A stretch of DNA of 18,586 bases. Origin: an uncultured bacterium (GTDB lineage Bacteria; Bacillota; Clostridia; Lachnospirales; Lachnospiraceae). Numbering within the stretch: the stretch's first letter is position 1; each line of letters starts with the position of its first letter. The DNA lies in NCBI GenBank assembly GCA_937916345.1, contig CALFUE010000091.1, forward strand, positions 1-18,586, read 5' to 3'. Below, in pieces: positions 1 to 6,054 of this stretch. The position numbers were made by a program, and so were the translations under genes. The notes beneath the pieces are model-generated. The model had not been told where the DNA came from and did no database searches. It was given only the letters and a program-made list of their open reading frames with translations.

Positions 1-983
1 TAGCTTGCAACCGATGATCCGTCCGTGCCTGAGGGCGCCTTGTATTTCTTGCCGGATGATGAAGAAGATGATGAGGATGATGAGGAACTGCCATCCTCTA
101 TAGCATTACTTGCCGCTCTGGCTGCCTCTGCTTCCTCTGCCGCGCGTCTTGCAGCCCGGGCTGCTTCTGCCTCGGCATTAAGTCTCGCTTCCTCTTCCTC
201 TAATGTCTCTGCATATTTGTAGACTGTCTTTAATTCCACATAGTCAGCGGATACGAAGCCACTGCCCTCCTCCAGATCTACCTCGATCCAGTCGGGATTA
301 TCCTCGGAGATGACTATGAGCTCTTCTCCATCGGGAACGAGTGCCTTTATCTTTGCATTCTCGTCTCCTTCTTTTCTAACGCGAAGCTTCTCTGTATTGA
401 CTACGGCGATCCTTCTGCCGGCTGCCTTTACATCCTCCTCGTCGAGAGAGAGGTACTCAGCCTTGATGTAGCCCTTGCAGTTTCCAGATTTAATCTTGTA
501 CCAACCGTCTACTTCCTTTATAAGTGTAACCACGCCACCCTTGTAGAGACGTCCTACAATCGTAGCCTCCTCTGAAGCATGAGCCCTGATATTGACATTA
601 TCCTGGACATTTGCCGCTGCGAGTTTTCCTTTTATACCGTCCTCTTCTGTCTCTTCTGCAGCTTCCTCAGCTTCTTCCTTTACGTTCGATGACGCCTCTG
701 CTCCCTCGGGGATCTCCTCGTAGACCTCTACGGAATTCTCAATATACTCTTCAATGGACTGTATGTCATTATCCATCAGGTAGTTGGTGAGCACTGCCGT
801 CACACCGCTACTCAAGCCTAGTGCATCCAGGCTTACGGATACCGCCTCATCAGTCATGGCGTTTATCCCCCCTACCTCGCGGGCAAAGGCTGTTCCCACA
901 CGATCAGCAGGAAAACCTACCGCTGTAGACATTATCGTGAAGGCTGTGCAGACTGCTATGGAACGAATAATCTTTTTATTCAT
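1..983 (-). CDS. Secreted SH3-domain cell-wall protein, probably an NlpC/P60 hydrolase (3' end outside window)
   Basis: The ATG is at 983 and the frame stays open to the window edge, so 327 codons are visible and the C-terminus is missing. Residues 1-35 form a signal peptide (basic MNKK start, hydrophobic core). An acidic linker follows (about 85-115), then two bacterial SH3 (SH3b) domains at about 118-180 and 190-252. Next is an Ala/Glu/Arg-rich helical stretch (253-297), then twelve consecutive serines (299-310) and the start of a new segment, GKKYKAPSGTDGSS. SH3b domains bind peptidoglycan. In Clostridia this layout commonly precedes a C-terminal NlpC/P60 (C40) gamma-D-Glu-diamino-acid endopeptidase, and the segment after the Ser run resembles the lead-in to such a domain. 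The catalytic Cys/His would lie outside the window, so hydrolase activity is inferred, not seen. The upstream promoter carries repeated TTGTNACAA boxes. Confidence 0.8.
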   Translation of the reverse strand, partial: MNKKIIRSIAVCTAFTIMSTAVGFPADRVGTAFAREVGGINAMTDEAVSVSLDALGLSSGVTAVLTNYLMDNDIQSIEEYIENSVEVYEEIPEGAEASSNVKEEAEEAAEETEEDGIKGKLAAANVQDNVNIRAHASEEATIVGRLYKGGVVTLIKEVDGWYKIKSGNCKGYIKAEYLSLDEEDVKAAGRRIAVVNTEKLRVRKEGDENAKIKALVPDGEELIVISEDNPDWIEVDLEEGSGFVSADYVELKTVYKYAETLEEEEARLNAEAEAARAARRAAEEAEAARAASNAIEDGSSSSSSSSSSSSGKKYKAPSGTDGSSVAS

Positions 984-1007
984 TTTTTTCTCTCTTACTG
1001 GAAATAA

Positions 1008-1128
1008 TTGTTACAATTTGTTACAAAAGGTAATATAGCACTGTAACAATTCCACTGTCAATAAAATTTGGAGATTTTTGATTTTATGCTCAAATTCACC
1101 AAAGAACACCACTTACTTTTTGTAACAA
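1008..1128. promoter_or_regulatory. Cluster of TTGTNACAA boxes (candidate operator)
   Basis: The near-palindromic 9-mer TTGTNACAA occurs at 1008-1016, 1018-1026 and 1120-1128, with a one-mismatch copy at 1041-1049. The first two are direct repeats with a 10-base period. As TGTAAC half-sites they resemble WalR boxes (TGTWAH-N5-TGTWAH), but the spacing is one base shorter. WalRK is known to control NlpC/P60 wall hydrolases in Bacillus, so a wall-homeostasis regulator is a reasonable guess, not a demonstrated one. Confidence 0.45.
1032..1061 (-). promoter_or_regulatory. Sigma-A-type promoter of the SH3-domain wall protein gene
   Basis: Read on the minus strand there is a consensus -35 TTGACA (1061-1056), an 18-base spacer and a -10 TATATT (1037-1032). 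This places transcription start near 1025, about 40 bases before the ATG at 983. One TTGTNACAA-like box (1041-1049) lies inside the spacer and two more lie at the predicted start site. Confidence 0.7.
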
Positions 1129-1146
1129 TTTTTCTTAAAAAATTCC

Positions 1147-1175
1147 TTGCTTTTTTGAAAATATGTGTTTATAAT
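1147..1175 (+). promoter_or_regulatory. Promoter of tRNA-Lys
   Basis: TTGCTT (1147-1152), a 17-base spacer and a perfect TATAAT (1170-1175). Start is predicted near 1182, about 19 bases before the mature tRNA 5' end. Confidence 0.65.
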
Positions 1176-1200
1176 AGCCATTGTCGTCGTGAGAACGCAG

Positions 1201-1273
1201 GCGCCACTAGCTCAGCTGGCAGAGCACCTGACTCTTAATCAGGGTGTCCAGGGTTCGAACCCCTGGTGGCGCA
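1201..1273 (+). tRNA. tRNA-Lys (anticodon CTT)
   Basis: A full cloverleaf can be drawn. The acceptor stem is GCGCCAC (1201-1207) with GTGGCGC (1266-1272), and A1273 is the discriminator. The anticodon stem is CCTGA/TCAGG around a seven-base loop, with anticodon CTT at 1234-1236. The T arm has GGTTCGAAC. CCA is not encoded. The gene has its own promoter upstream and a Rho-independent terminator three bases downstream, so it appears monocistronic. Confidence 0.97.
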
Positions 1274-1275
1274 CT

Positions 1276-1322
1276 GAGGCATCGGGTTTATCAGAGGTGA
1301 TGGATTCGGTGTCTTATTTTTT
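1276..1322 (+). terminator. Rho-independent terminator of tRNA-Lys
   Basis: A 17-base left arm (1276-1292) pairs along its whole length with 1299-1315 when G-U pairs are allowed, around loop AGAGGT. A and then six T (1317-1322) follow. Because many pairs are G-U, the stem only works as plus-strand RNA, which fixes the orientation. Confidence 0.8.
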
Positions 1323-1433
1323 ATCATAGTTGAGAAATTATCCCGTCCTTCCAAGGCAGATTTATAACAAATATATTATGAACGTTGTTCATCCCCCGAC
1401 TGTGATAAAAAGCCTCCGGCGGGATGCACACAG

Positions 1434-1473
1434 ATTTGCAGAGGAGGGGCGCTAAAGCAGCTGCAAATGAGGA
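1434..1473 (+). promoter_or_regulatory. Leader hairpin abutting the DUF4250 ribosome binding site
   Basis: ATTTGCAG (1434-1441) and CTGCAAAT (1461-1468) form a perfect 8-bp stem with a 19-base loop. The stem ends directly at the Shine-Dalgarno GAGGA (1469-1473) of the next gene. It could modulate ribosome access. The -10-like TATATT at about 1371-1376 is only a weak promoter candidate. Confidence 0.4.
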
Positions 1474-1480
1474 CAGTATT

Positions 1481-1651
1481 ATGCCAAACAACCCTATGGT
1501 ACTCTTAAGCTTTGTAAACACACAGCTCCGTGACACCTACGACTCTTTAGAAGATCTGTGCAAGAGCTTCGATGTGGAGGAGGAGGACATACTCACAAAA
1601 CTCTCCTCCATCGGATATGAATACAATGAGGCTTTGAATAAGTTTGTATAA
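1481..1651 (+). CDS. DUF4250 family small protein
   Basis: This is a 56-residue protein recognised as DUF4250, a small family of unknown function found mainly in Clostridia. Typical features seen are the N-terminal NPMVLLSFVNTQLRD segment, the LEDLCKSFDVEEE helix and the C-terminal LSSIGYEYNEALNKFV. Nothing suggests secretion or membrane insertion. The acidic helix followed by the LxxxGYEY segment gives the impression of a small helical, possibly HTH-like fold. I chose the ATG at 1481 over the upstream in-frame ATG at 1424 because GAGGA (1469-1473) sits seven bases before it and because family homology begins here; the longer form would add 19 unconserved residues. A bidirectional terminator follows. 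The gene lies between two tRNA genes. Confidence 0.85.
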   Translation: MPNNPMVLLSFVNTQLRDTYDSLEDLCKSFDVEEEDILTKLSSIGYEYNEALNKFV

Positions 1652-1659
1652 AGGATATA

Positions 1660-1690
1660 AAAAACCCCGGGATATCATCTCGGGGTTTTT
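1660..1690. terminator. Bidirectional Rho-independent terminator
   Basis: AAAAACCCCG (1660-1669) and CGGGGTTTTT (1681-1690) form a perfect 10-bp stem around an 11-base loop. T runs follow the GC core on both strands, so it can end the DUF4250 transcript on the plus strand and the tRNA-Gln transcript on the minus strand. Confidence 0.85.
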
Positions 1691-1691
1691 A

Positions 1692-1763
1692 CTGGCCCAC
1701 AAGGATTCGAACCTTGAAATGACGGAGTCAGAGTCCGTTGCCTTACCATTTGGCGATGGGCCA
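1692..1763 (-). tRNA. tRNA-Gln (anticodon CTG)
   Basis: On the minus strand the acceptor arms are TGGCCCA (from 1763) and TGGGCCA (1699-1693), with G as discriminator at 1692. The anticodon stem ACGGA/TCCGT encloses a CTCTGAC loop, with anticodon CTG read from 1731-1729. The T arm contains GGTTCGAATCC. No CCA is encoded. The gene sits 65 bases downstream of the glycosidase gene on the same strand. I see no convincing promoter of its own, so cotranscription is possible. Confidence 0.96.
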
Positions 1764-1828
1764 ATATCGCTCACTCACACAAGCGAAGATTATTATTGCA
1801 CAAATGTATCAAAAATGCAAGCATTTTT

Positions 1829-3259
1829 TCATTCAATTACGCTGACAGGCTCAAAACGAATTCGGATATCGGGAAGCTTTGTTATGGTAGCGTAATAATT
1901 CACAGCCCAATCCTCGGAGCCGTCGTCCACATTTACTCCCTCGGGTGGCGTTGCAAAAATATTAAGACTTAAATCTGCGCTGCAACTCAGAGGTTTCTCA
2001 TAAAACGCGCTCATCAAATCCACGCATTTGACACCGGGAGCTTTGTAAAACCAGGTTCCGTTCAACTCCATCATCAGCGAGAGATCCTGCTCAAAGACCA
2101 ACTCGCAGAACTCCGGATTGCTCTCGAAGTGAAGCTGTATGCTGACTCCGTCGGAATCCTCCGCCCCGCCCCAGCGAAGCCTTACTGGAAACTCCTGATC
2201 CTCCTCTACCTTTAATTCCGGCATGAAATAAGGCTCAGACATTACCTCTTTATAATCTTTTAATAGCGGCTGAGGTATGCCGACCGCAGGATTATTAGGG
2301 TCTTCGATCTCCAGACCCAGCCTTCCTCTATCCCTGAACTGGTACATGGTGGCTGCGGTAAACCAGGTGGGCTTATCGTCCCGTATCATGTACAAAAAAC
2401 GCTTTATTGCGTCTCCCTGATGAAGAGCGCCTGTCACATCTCCGTCAGCATTAAGCTCAGACATAACCACGGGCTTGTCCTGTCCCGTGATCTTTTTCAA
2501 TCTCTCGTAAGTGTAACGGAATTTGTTATAAACCTCGTCGAGCTTGTAGTAACAGTGGCGACCATTATCATCCTTCTCAGCGATGTCGTAGGGCCAGCCG
2601 AAGTGTAGAGCCAGATATCTGTCGCCGCTCCATACATCTGCAGCCCTGTAACCTGCTATCAAATCTTCCTCTTTATCCACGGGCGCCCCGTCCTCCTCGG
2701 AAAATCCCGCGCAAAAGATAGTTTTTACATTCGGGGCTTCCTCATGAATTATATCCGTGAATCTGGCGAAAAATTCCGCGATCTCCTTGAAAGAAAATCT
2801 CTTGTTGTGAGTAAACCAATCACCGACACATTCGTGATTTATTCGAACGCGCATGCGGCCGAAGGGGCGCAGGTCTCTTGCCACCTCCCGCAGCTCCTCA
2901 TCGGAGAGCGAGCAGTCGATAGTGAGAGTCAATGTCACGTCCTGACCGTGACGGCGCACATCCTTCATGCACTCTATGGGATTGGGGTTTCCGGTTTTCT
3001 TGTCGTAGGGGAAATAGTCATCGTATGGGTAATCCCATGCAAAATTGACCTCTTTATCGGCATAAGCCTTTGAAATGCGAGCCGGCCACTCCTTATCATG
3101 AGGATAATAGGTATACATCAAATTGATGTTTCTGTGGGGTCTTCCGAGAGTCCGCAAGATATAGTCCTGATTCACATACTCTCCTCGCTCGCTTCCGTCA
3201 GAGAGATCCAGTGCGAAATGCGCCGGGCCTAAGTGGACTTTTTTTACAGTATATTCCAT
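1829..3259 (-). CDS. Cytoplasmic clan GH-A-like glycoside hydrolase (GH26-like, family uncertain)
   Basis: A 476-residue protein without signal peptide or membrane helix. Residues about 40-340 look like a TIM-barrel glycosidase. RVRINHECVGDWF places a candidate acid/base Glu at 143, preceded by Asn-His at the end of a predicted beta-4 strand. PVVMSELNADGD places a candidate nucleophile Glu at 268 on predicted beta-7. Two Glu about 125 residues apart on strands 4 and 7 are the clan GH-A pattern. The His-Glu followed by GDWF recalls GH26 mannanases. Residues about 345-476 look like a beta-rich accessory domain. RBS GGAG precedes the ATG at 3259. Substrate is unknown; a mannan-derived oligosaccharide is conceivable given the beta-mannosidase at 8209, but that gene is not adjacent. 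The gene lies 38 bases downstream of the membrane protein gene and may be cotranscribed with it. I am fairly sure of the barrel hydrolase fold but not of the family. Confidence 0.6.
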   Translation of the reverse strand: MEYTVKKVHLGPAHFALDLSDGSERGEYVNQDYILRTLGRPHRNINLMYTYYPHDKEWPARISKAYADKEVNFAWDYPYDDYFPYDKKTGNPNPIECMKDVRRHGQDVTLTLTIDCSLSDEELREVARDLRPFGRMRVRINHECVGDWFTHNKRFSFKEIAEFFARFTDIIHEEAPNVKTIFCAGFSEEDGAPVDKEEDLIAGYRAADVWSGDRYLALHFGWPYDIAEKDDNGRHCYYKLDEVYNKFRYTYERLKKITGQDKPVVMSELNADGDVTGALHQGDAIKRFLYMIRDDKPTWFTAATMYQFRDRGRLGLEIEDPNNPAVGIPQPLLKDYKEVMSEPYFMPELKVEEDQEFPVRLRWGGAEDSDGVSIQLHFESNPEFCELVFEQDLSLMMELNGTWFYKAPGVKCVDLMSAFYEKPLSCSADLSLNIFATPPEGVNVDDGSEDWAVNYYATITKLPDIRIRFEPVSVIE

Positions 3260-3297
3260 AAAATTTCTCCTACAAACTGCTTATAATTCATATATAC

Positions 3298-4479
3298 TTA
3301 TCCGAGATTAGCGAACAACGCCGCTATCTCATCAGGGCTCATGGATCTATTGGGATCTGACATATCAGGCATCGGAGGCTTCTCAGGCTCCGGAGCAGGT
3401 TCAGGCTCCGCGGATGCCCCTGCAACAAGTGCCGCTATCTCCTCAGGGGTCATCACATGATTCGGGTCGTCACTTGGAGGTGTAAGTGTTGGAGCAGGAG
3501 CAGGTTCAGGCGCAGGCTCAGGAACCGGCTCAGGTTCAGGTTCAGGCTCTGGTATTGGCTGGGGTTCCGGTTCGGGAACCGATTCAGGCTCAGGCACGTG
3601 AATCTGCTCCCCCATCATATCCATACCCGGGAGAGGCGCTAATCCATCGGACTCGCCGTCGTCCACAGTCTCCATCATGGCGCCGACAGTAGCAGACATC
3701 TCATCAAGAGAAGGCAGTCCACCCATCTCCATGTCAGGCATCTCTGGCATTTCCGGAAGAGAAGCAGGTGTATCAGGAGCCGACTGTGGCTGCATATTAA
3801 TCTGAGGCATCTGCGGCATCGCCATCATCATCTGTGGCACTGCCATCCTGCTCTGTGATTCCAATATCTTGTTGGTAATGGATAATTCGATATTTCTAAG
3901 AATAGTTTCCGTACGCTGTTGATAAGAATTAAGCTCTCTTGAAAGGGCACTCGTATCTGCACTCTCGCCACCGGCAGATTTCGTCAGAGCGTCTACCTTG
4001 TCGGAGAGCTCAAAGATCATGTCGATCAGCTTGTCATTTGAATTCATAAGAGCATCGACATTTTCCTTACTGCGGTTTATCGTGACCTTTGCAATGGCCT
4101 TTTGAGCCACGATGATCTCATTTACATCAGAGTTGCCCATGCCGGGCTTCCTCAGATTTGCGATAATCTCCTCAAAATTCCTCTTTTGGAGGAGATAGGT
4201 GGCTTTCTCGGATTTCAGCAGCGAGTCATATCTCTCCTCGGACTGCTTCATCACATCGCTCACCGTCTTTACCACCATATATGCAGTAAGAGCAATGACT
4301 CCCGCGGTAAGGGCAAGCATTCCCGCCACCACATAGATCATATCGTGAAAATTAACCGCAACAAAGAAAGTGACGAATATAAGAATATCCATCACAATAA
4401 ACAAACACAATATAAGAGTAAGCGGATTCTTTCTCTTCGAACCTGAGCCGGAAGGCTCCAATGAATTCTTCTTCGTCAT
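3298..4479 (-). CDS. Two-helix membrane protein with coiled coil, Pro/Glu linker and two FliM/FliY-like C-terminal peptides
   Basis: No named family is recognised. In the 393-residue form there is a short basic N-terminus and two hydrophobic helices at about 20-42 and 47-70. Predicted coiled coil follows at about 75-110 and 137-207, then a Met/Pro/Gln-rich segment and a Pro-Glu repeat (about 215-335). Two related peptides close the protein: DPNHVMTPEEIAALVAG (338-354) and DPNRSMSPDEIAALFANLG (375-393, the very C-terminus). These resemble the LSQxEIDALL peptide at the N-terminus of FliM/FliY, which binds CheY or CheC-type partners. A membrane scaffold presenting docking peptides on a long rigid linker is plausible. 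I chose ATG 4479 because GGGGG (4489-4485) lies five bases upstream; the in-frame ATG at 4503 has no RBS and lies seven bases from the tRNA-Arg 3' end. Confidence 0.8.
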   Translation of the reverse strand: MTKKNSLEPSGSGSKRKNPLTLILCLFIVMDILIFVTFFVAVNFHDMIYVVAGMLALTAGVIALTAYMVVKTVSDVMKQSEERYDSLLKSEKATYLLQKRNFEEIIANLRKPGMGNSDVNEIIVAQKAIAKVTINRSKENVDALMNSNDKLIDMIFELSDKVDALTKSAGGESADTSALSRELNSYQQRTETILRNIELSITNKILESQSRMAVPQMMMAMPQMPQINMQPQSAPDTPASLPEMPEMPDMEMGGLPSLDEMSATVGAMMETVDDGESDGLAPLPGMDMMGEQIHVPEPESVPEPEPQPIPEPEPEPEPVPEPAPEPAPAPTLTPPSDDPNHVMTPEEIAALVAGASAEPEPAPEPEKPPMPDMSDPNRSMSPDEIAALFANLG

Positions 4480-4510
4480 GTCATCCCCCATATATTGCGT
4501 CATTCAAAAA

Positions 4511-4584
4511 CGTCCCTGACTGGAGTCGAACCAGCGACCTTTCGCTTAGGAGGCGAACGCTCTATCCTACTGAGCTACAGAGAC
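4511..4584 (-). tRNA. tRNA-Arg (anticodon CCT)
   Basis: On the minus strand the acceptor stem GTCTCTG (4584-4578) pairs with CAGGGAC (4518-4512) with one T-G wobble, and G4511 is the discriminator. The anticodon stem TTCGC/GCGAA encloses CTCCTAA, with anticodon CCT read from 4550-4548. The T arm contains GGTTCGACTCC. CCA is not encoded. No terminator separates it from the membrane protein gene starting at 4479. Confidence 0.96.
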
Positions 4585-4604
4585 ATATTTAATCCACCTA
4601 AATA

Positions 4605-4632
4605 ATGATAACAAATATATGGAAGATTTCAA
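4605..4632 (-). promoter_or_regulatory. Promoter of tRNA-Arg
   Basis: On the minus strand: TTGAAA (4632-4627), a 16-base spacer ending in TGT, and TATCAT (4610-4605), which makes an extended -10. Start is expected near 4598, about 14 bases before the tRNA. The same transcript could continue into the membrane protein gene. Confidence 0.5.
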
Positions 4633-4640
4633 GCTATTTT

Positions 4641-5153
4641 TTATGCGCCTTTCATGGCGCGGTCAAGGGCTTCCTGCTCCTCCGCAGAAAGAGGAATGAT
4701 AGGTTTGCCCGCAACTACTTCTTTTAAATAGGTATAGCAGCCCTCTCTGGAATGAACCGCGTTCATTACGAAACCGTCATCTCTTTCATTCAAGAGAGAC
4801 AGGGTAAAGGAAAGCTTTCCGCCCATCTCGTCGAAGGCATCGTACTTTACCATACCGATCTTTTGGAATGCGAACTTTATCTGGGCGTCCAGCTTTTTGA
4901 TGCCGTTTGCGTTTACCTCTGTGTCAGCCAGCAGTCCGTCAATCTCTCCGAGGTGCTTCTCTATGACAGACTCAAGGCTCATCCCATCGTCATCCCTCAT
5001 AAAAGCCTGATATTTCTTTCTCAACTTTCTGAGCTTTACCAGAGATACGATGTTCATGACAAACATCACGATAAATATAACAAGCAGTGCTATCACCACT
5101 CCGATGGTCACATACTCATACTGCTTTAGGAACTCAAATATGGTGGTCAACAT
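4641..5153 (-). CDS. DUF4446 family membrane protein, third gene of the parAB operon
   Basis: A 170-residue protein of the DUF4446 family, which is often encoded directly after parB in Clostridia; its function is unknown. One membrane helix spans about 15-38, followed by a basic anchor (KLRKLRKKY) that puts the rest in the cytoplasm. A predicted helical stretch covers about 58-98. The family signature KIGMVKYDAFDEMGGKLSF (98-116) is intact and is followed by SLLNERDDGFVMN and the REGCYTYLKEV segment. The start at 5153 lies nine bases after the parB stop, and the AGGAT Shine-Dalgarno overlaps that stop, which points to translational coupling. Its constant position behind parB suggests a role at the membrane in chromosome segregation or origin placement, but this is inference from context. 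Confidence 0.9.
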   Translation of the reverse strand: MLTTIFEFLKQYEYVTIGVVIALLVIFIVMFVMNIVSLVKLRKLRKKYQAFMRDDDGMSLESVIEKHLGEIDGLLADTEVNANGIKKLDAQIKFAFQKIGMVKYDAFDEMGGKLSFTLSLLNERDDGFVMNAVHSREGCYTYLKEVVAGKPIIPLSAEEQEALDRAMKGA

Positions 5154-5162
5154 AAATCTATC

Positions 5163-6053
5163 CTATCTCTTTATGGTACAGAGCTCATCCACCAGGGAAT
5201 CCAGCTCCTCCGAAGAGTAATATTCTATCACGATAGCGCCGCTCTTCTCATCTCTAGCACTGATAGAAACCTTTGTGCCAAGGGCATTTTTCATGCGGTC
5301 GGCCAATCCCTCATACACACTCGACATCTGTGAGTCAAGGACAGGCTTTTTTACCGGAGGCTTTTTCTCTTTGCCGATGCTCTTTATGAGCTTCTCCACC
5401 TCGCGGACATTCAAGCCCTCGTCAAATATTTTTTCAGCCAGCTCATACTGGCGGTCGCCGTCTTCTATAGAAAGGAGCGCTCTGGCCTGACCTGTAGAGA
5501 GCTTCCGCTCGCGGAGCATCATCTGAACTCTCTCGTCCAGCTTTAAGAGGCGCATGGAGTTTGATATTGCGGCTCTACTCTTTGAGACACGCTCGGCCAC
5601 TTCCTCTTGGGTAAGTGAGAAATCCACCACCAACTGCTTCAAGCCCATGGCCTCCTCTATCGGATCAAGATCCTCGCGCTGCATATTCTCTATGAGGGAT
5701 ATCTCAGCAGCTTCCCTGTCAGTCAGATCACGGATGATGACCGGAACCTCAGTGAGACCTGCCATCTTTGCGGCGCGCCACCTGCGCTCCCCCGCAACTA
5801 TACGCAGATAATCCTGCTTGTCCTGAACTATGATGGGAGAGATAATACCGTACTGCTTGATGGAATCCGCGAGCTCAGCCAGGGAATCCTCGTCGAAGTT
5901 TCTACGAGCCTGATCCTTGTTCGGCTCCACGCGTCTGATATCCACTATCATCGGATTGTTCAGCTGCTCCGGCGTGATCTGCTCGCTGGGTTTAGCTACC
6001 TTATTAACTATTAAGGCGTCTAGTCCCTTCCCCAACCCTGCTTTTCTTGCCAT
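5163..6053 (-). CDS. parB: Chromosome-partitioning protein ParB (Spo0J type), CTP-dependent DNA clamp
   Basis: A 296-residue protein of usual length for chromosomal ParB/Spo0J. The N-terminus ARKAGLGKGLDALI is the ParA-stimulating peptide. The ParB/Srx domain at about 33-128 has the CTP-binding GERRWRA motif (88-94) and ENMQRED (122-128). A helix-turn-helix for parS recognition lies at about 147-170 (LTQEEVAERVSKSRAAISNS). After a Lys/Pro linker (about 229-240) comes a C-terminal dimerisation domain ending in TIKR. ParB loads at parS, slides as a CTP-gated clamp and recruits ParA and SMC. The gene starts one base after the parA stop codon and is followed nine bases later by the DUF4446 gene, so all three form one operon. 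All key motifs are present. No convincing parS is visible in this window. Confidence 0.96.
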   Translation of the reverse strand: MARKAGLGKGLDALIVNKVAKPSEQITPEQLNNPMIVDIRRVEPNKDQARRNFDEDSLAELADSIKQYGIISPIIVQDKQDYLRIVAGERRWRAAKMAGLTEVPVIIRDLTDREAAEISLIENMQREDLDPIEEAMGLKQLVVDFSLTQEEVAERVSKSRAAISNSMRLLKLDERVQMMLRERKLSTGQARALLSIEDGDRQYELAEKIFDEGLNVREVEKLIKSIGKEKKPPVKKPVLDSQMSSVYEGLADRMKNALGTKVSISARDEKSGAIVIEYYSSEELDSLVDELCTIKR

Positions 6054-6054
6054 G

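Noticed and set aside
25..222. 65-codon plus-strand frame with acidic and Ala/Ser-rich product
   Set aside because: It is the antisense shadow of the Ser-rich linker and helical region of the SH3 wall protein.
1811..1828. AAAAATGC/GCATTTTT hairpin at the glycosidase stop codon as a terminator
   Set aside because: Stem is nearly all A-T with at most a four-base loop and only a short T run; too weak to call.
3486..3692. Plus-strand frame rich in Gln/Ala/Val repeats
   Set aside because: Shadow of the Pro-Glu repeat of the minus-strand membrane protein.
4644..4659. GCGCC/GGCGC hairpin at the end of the DUF4446 gene as a terminator
   Set aside because: On the transcribed strand it is followed by A residues, not a T run, and it lies within coding sequence. 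The operon's true terminator was not found.
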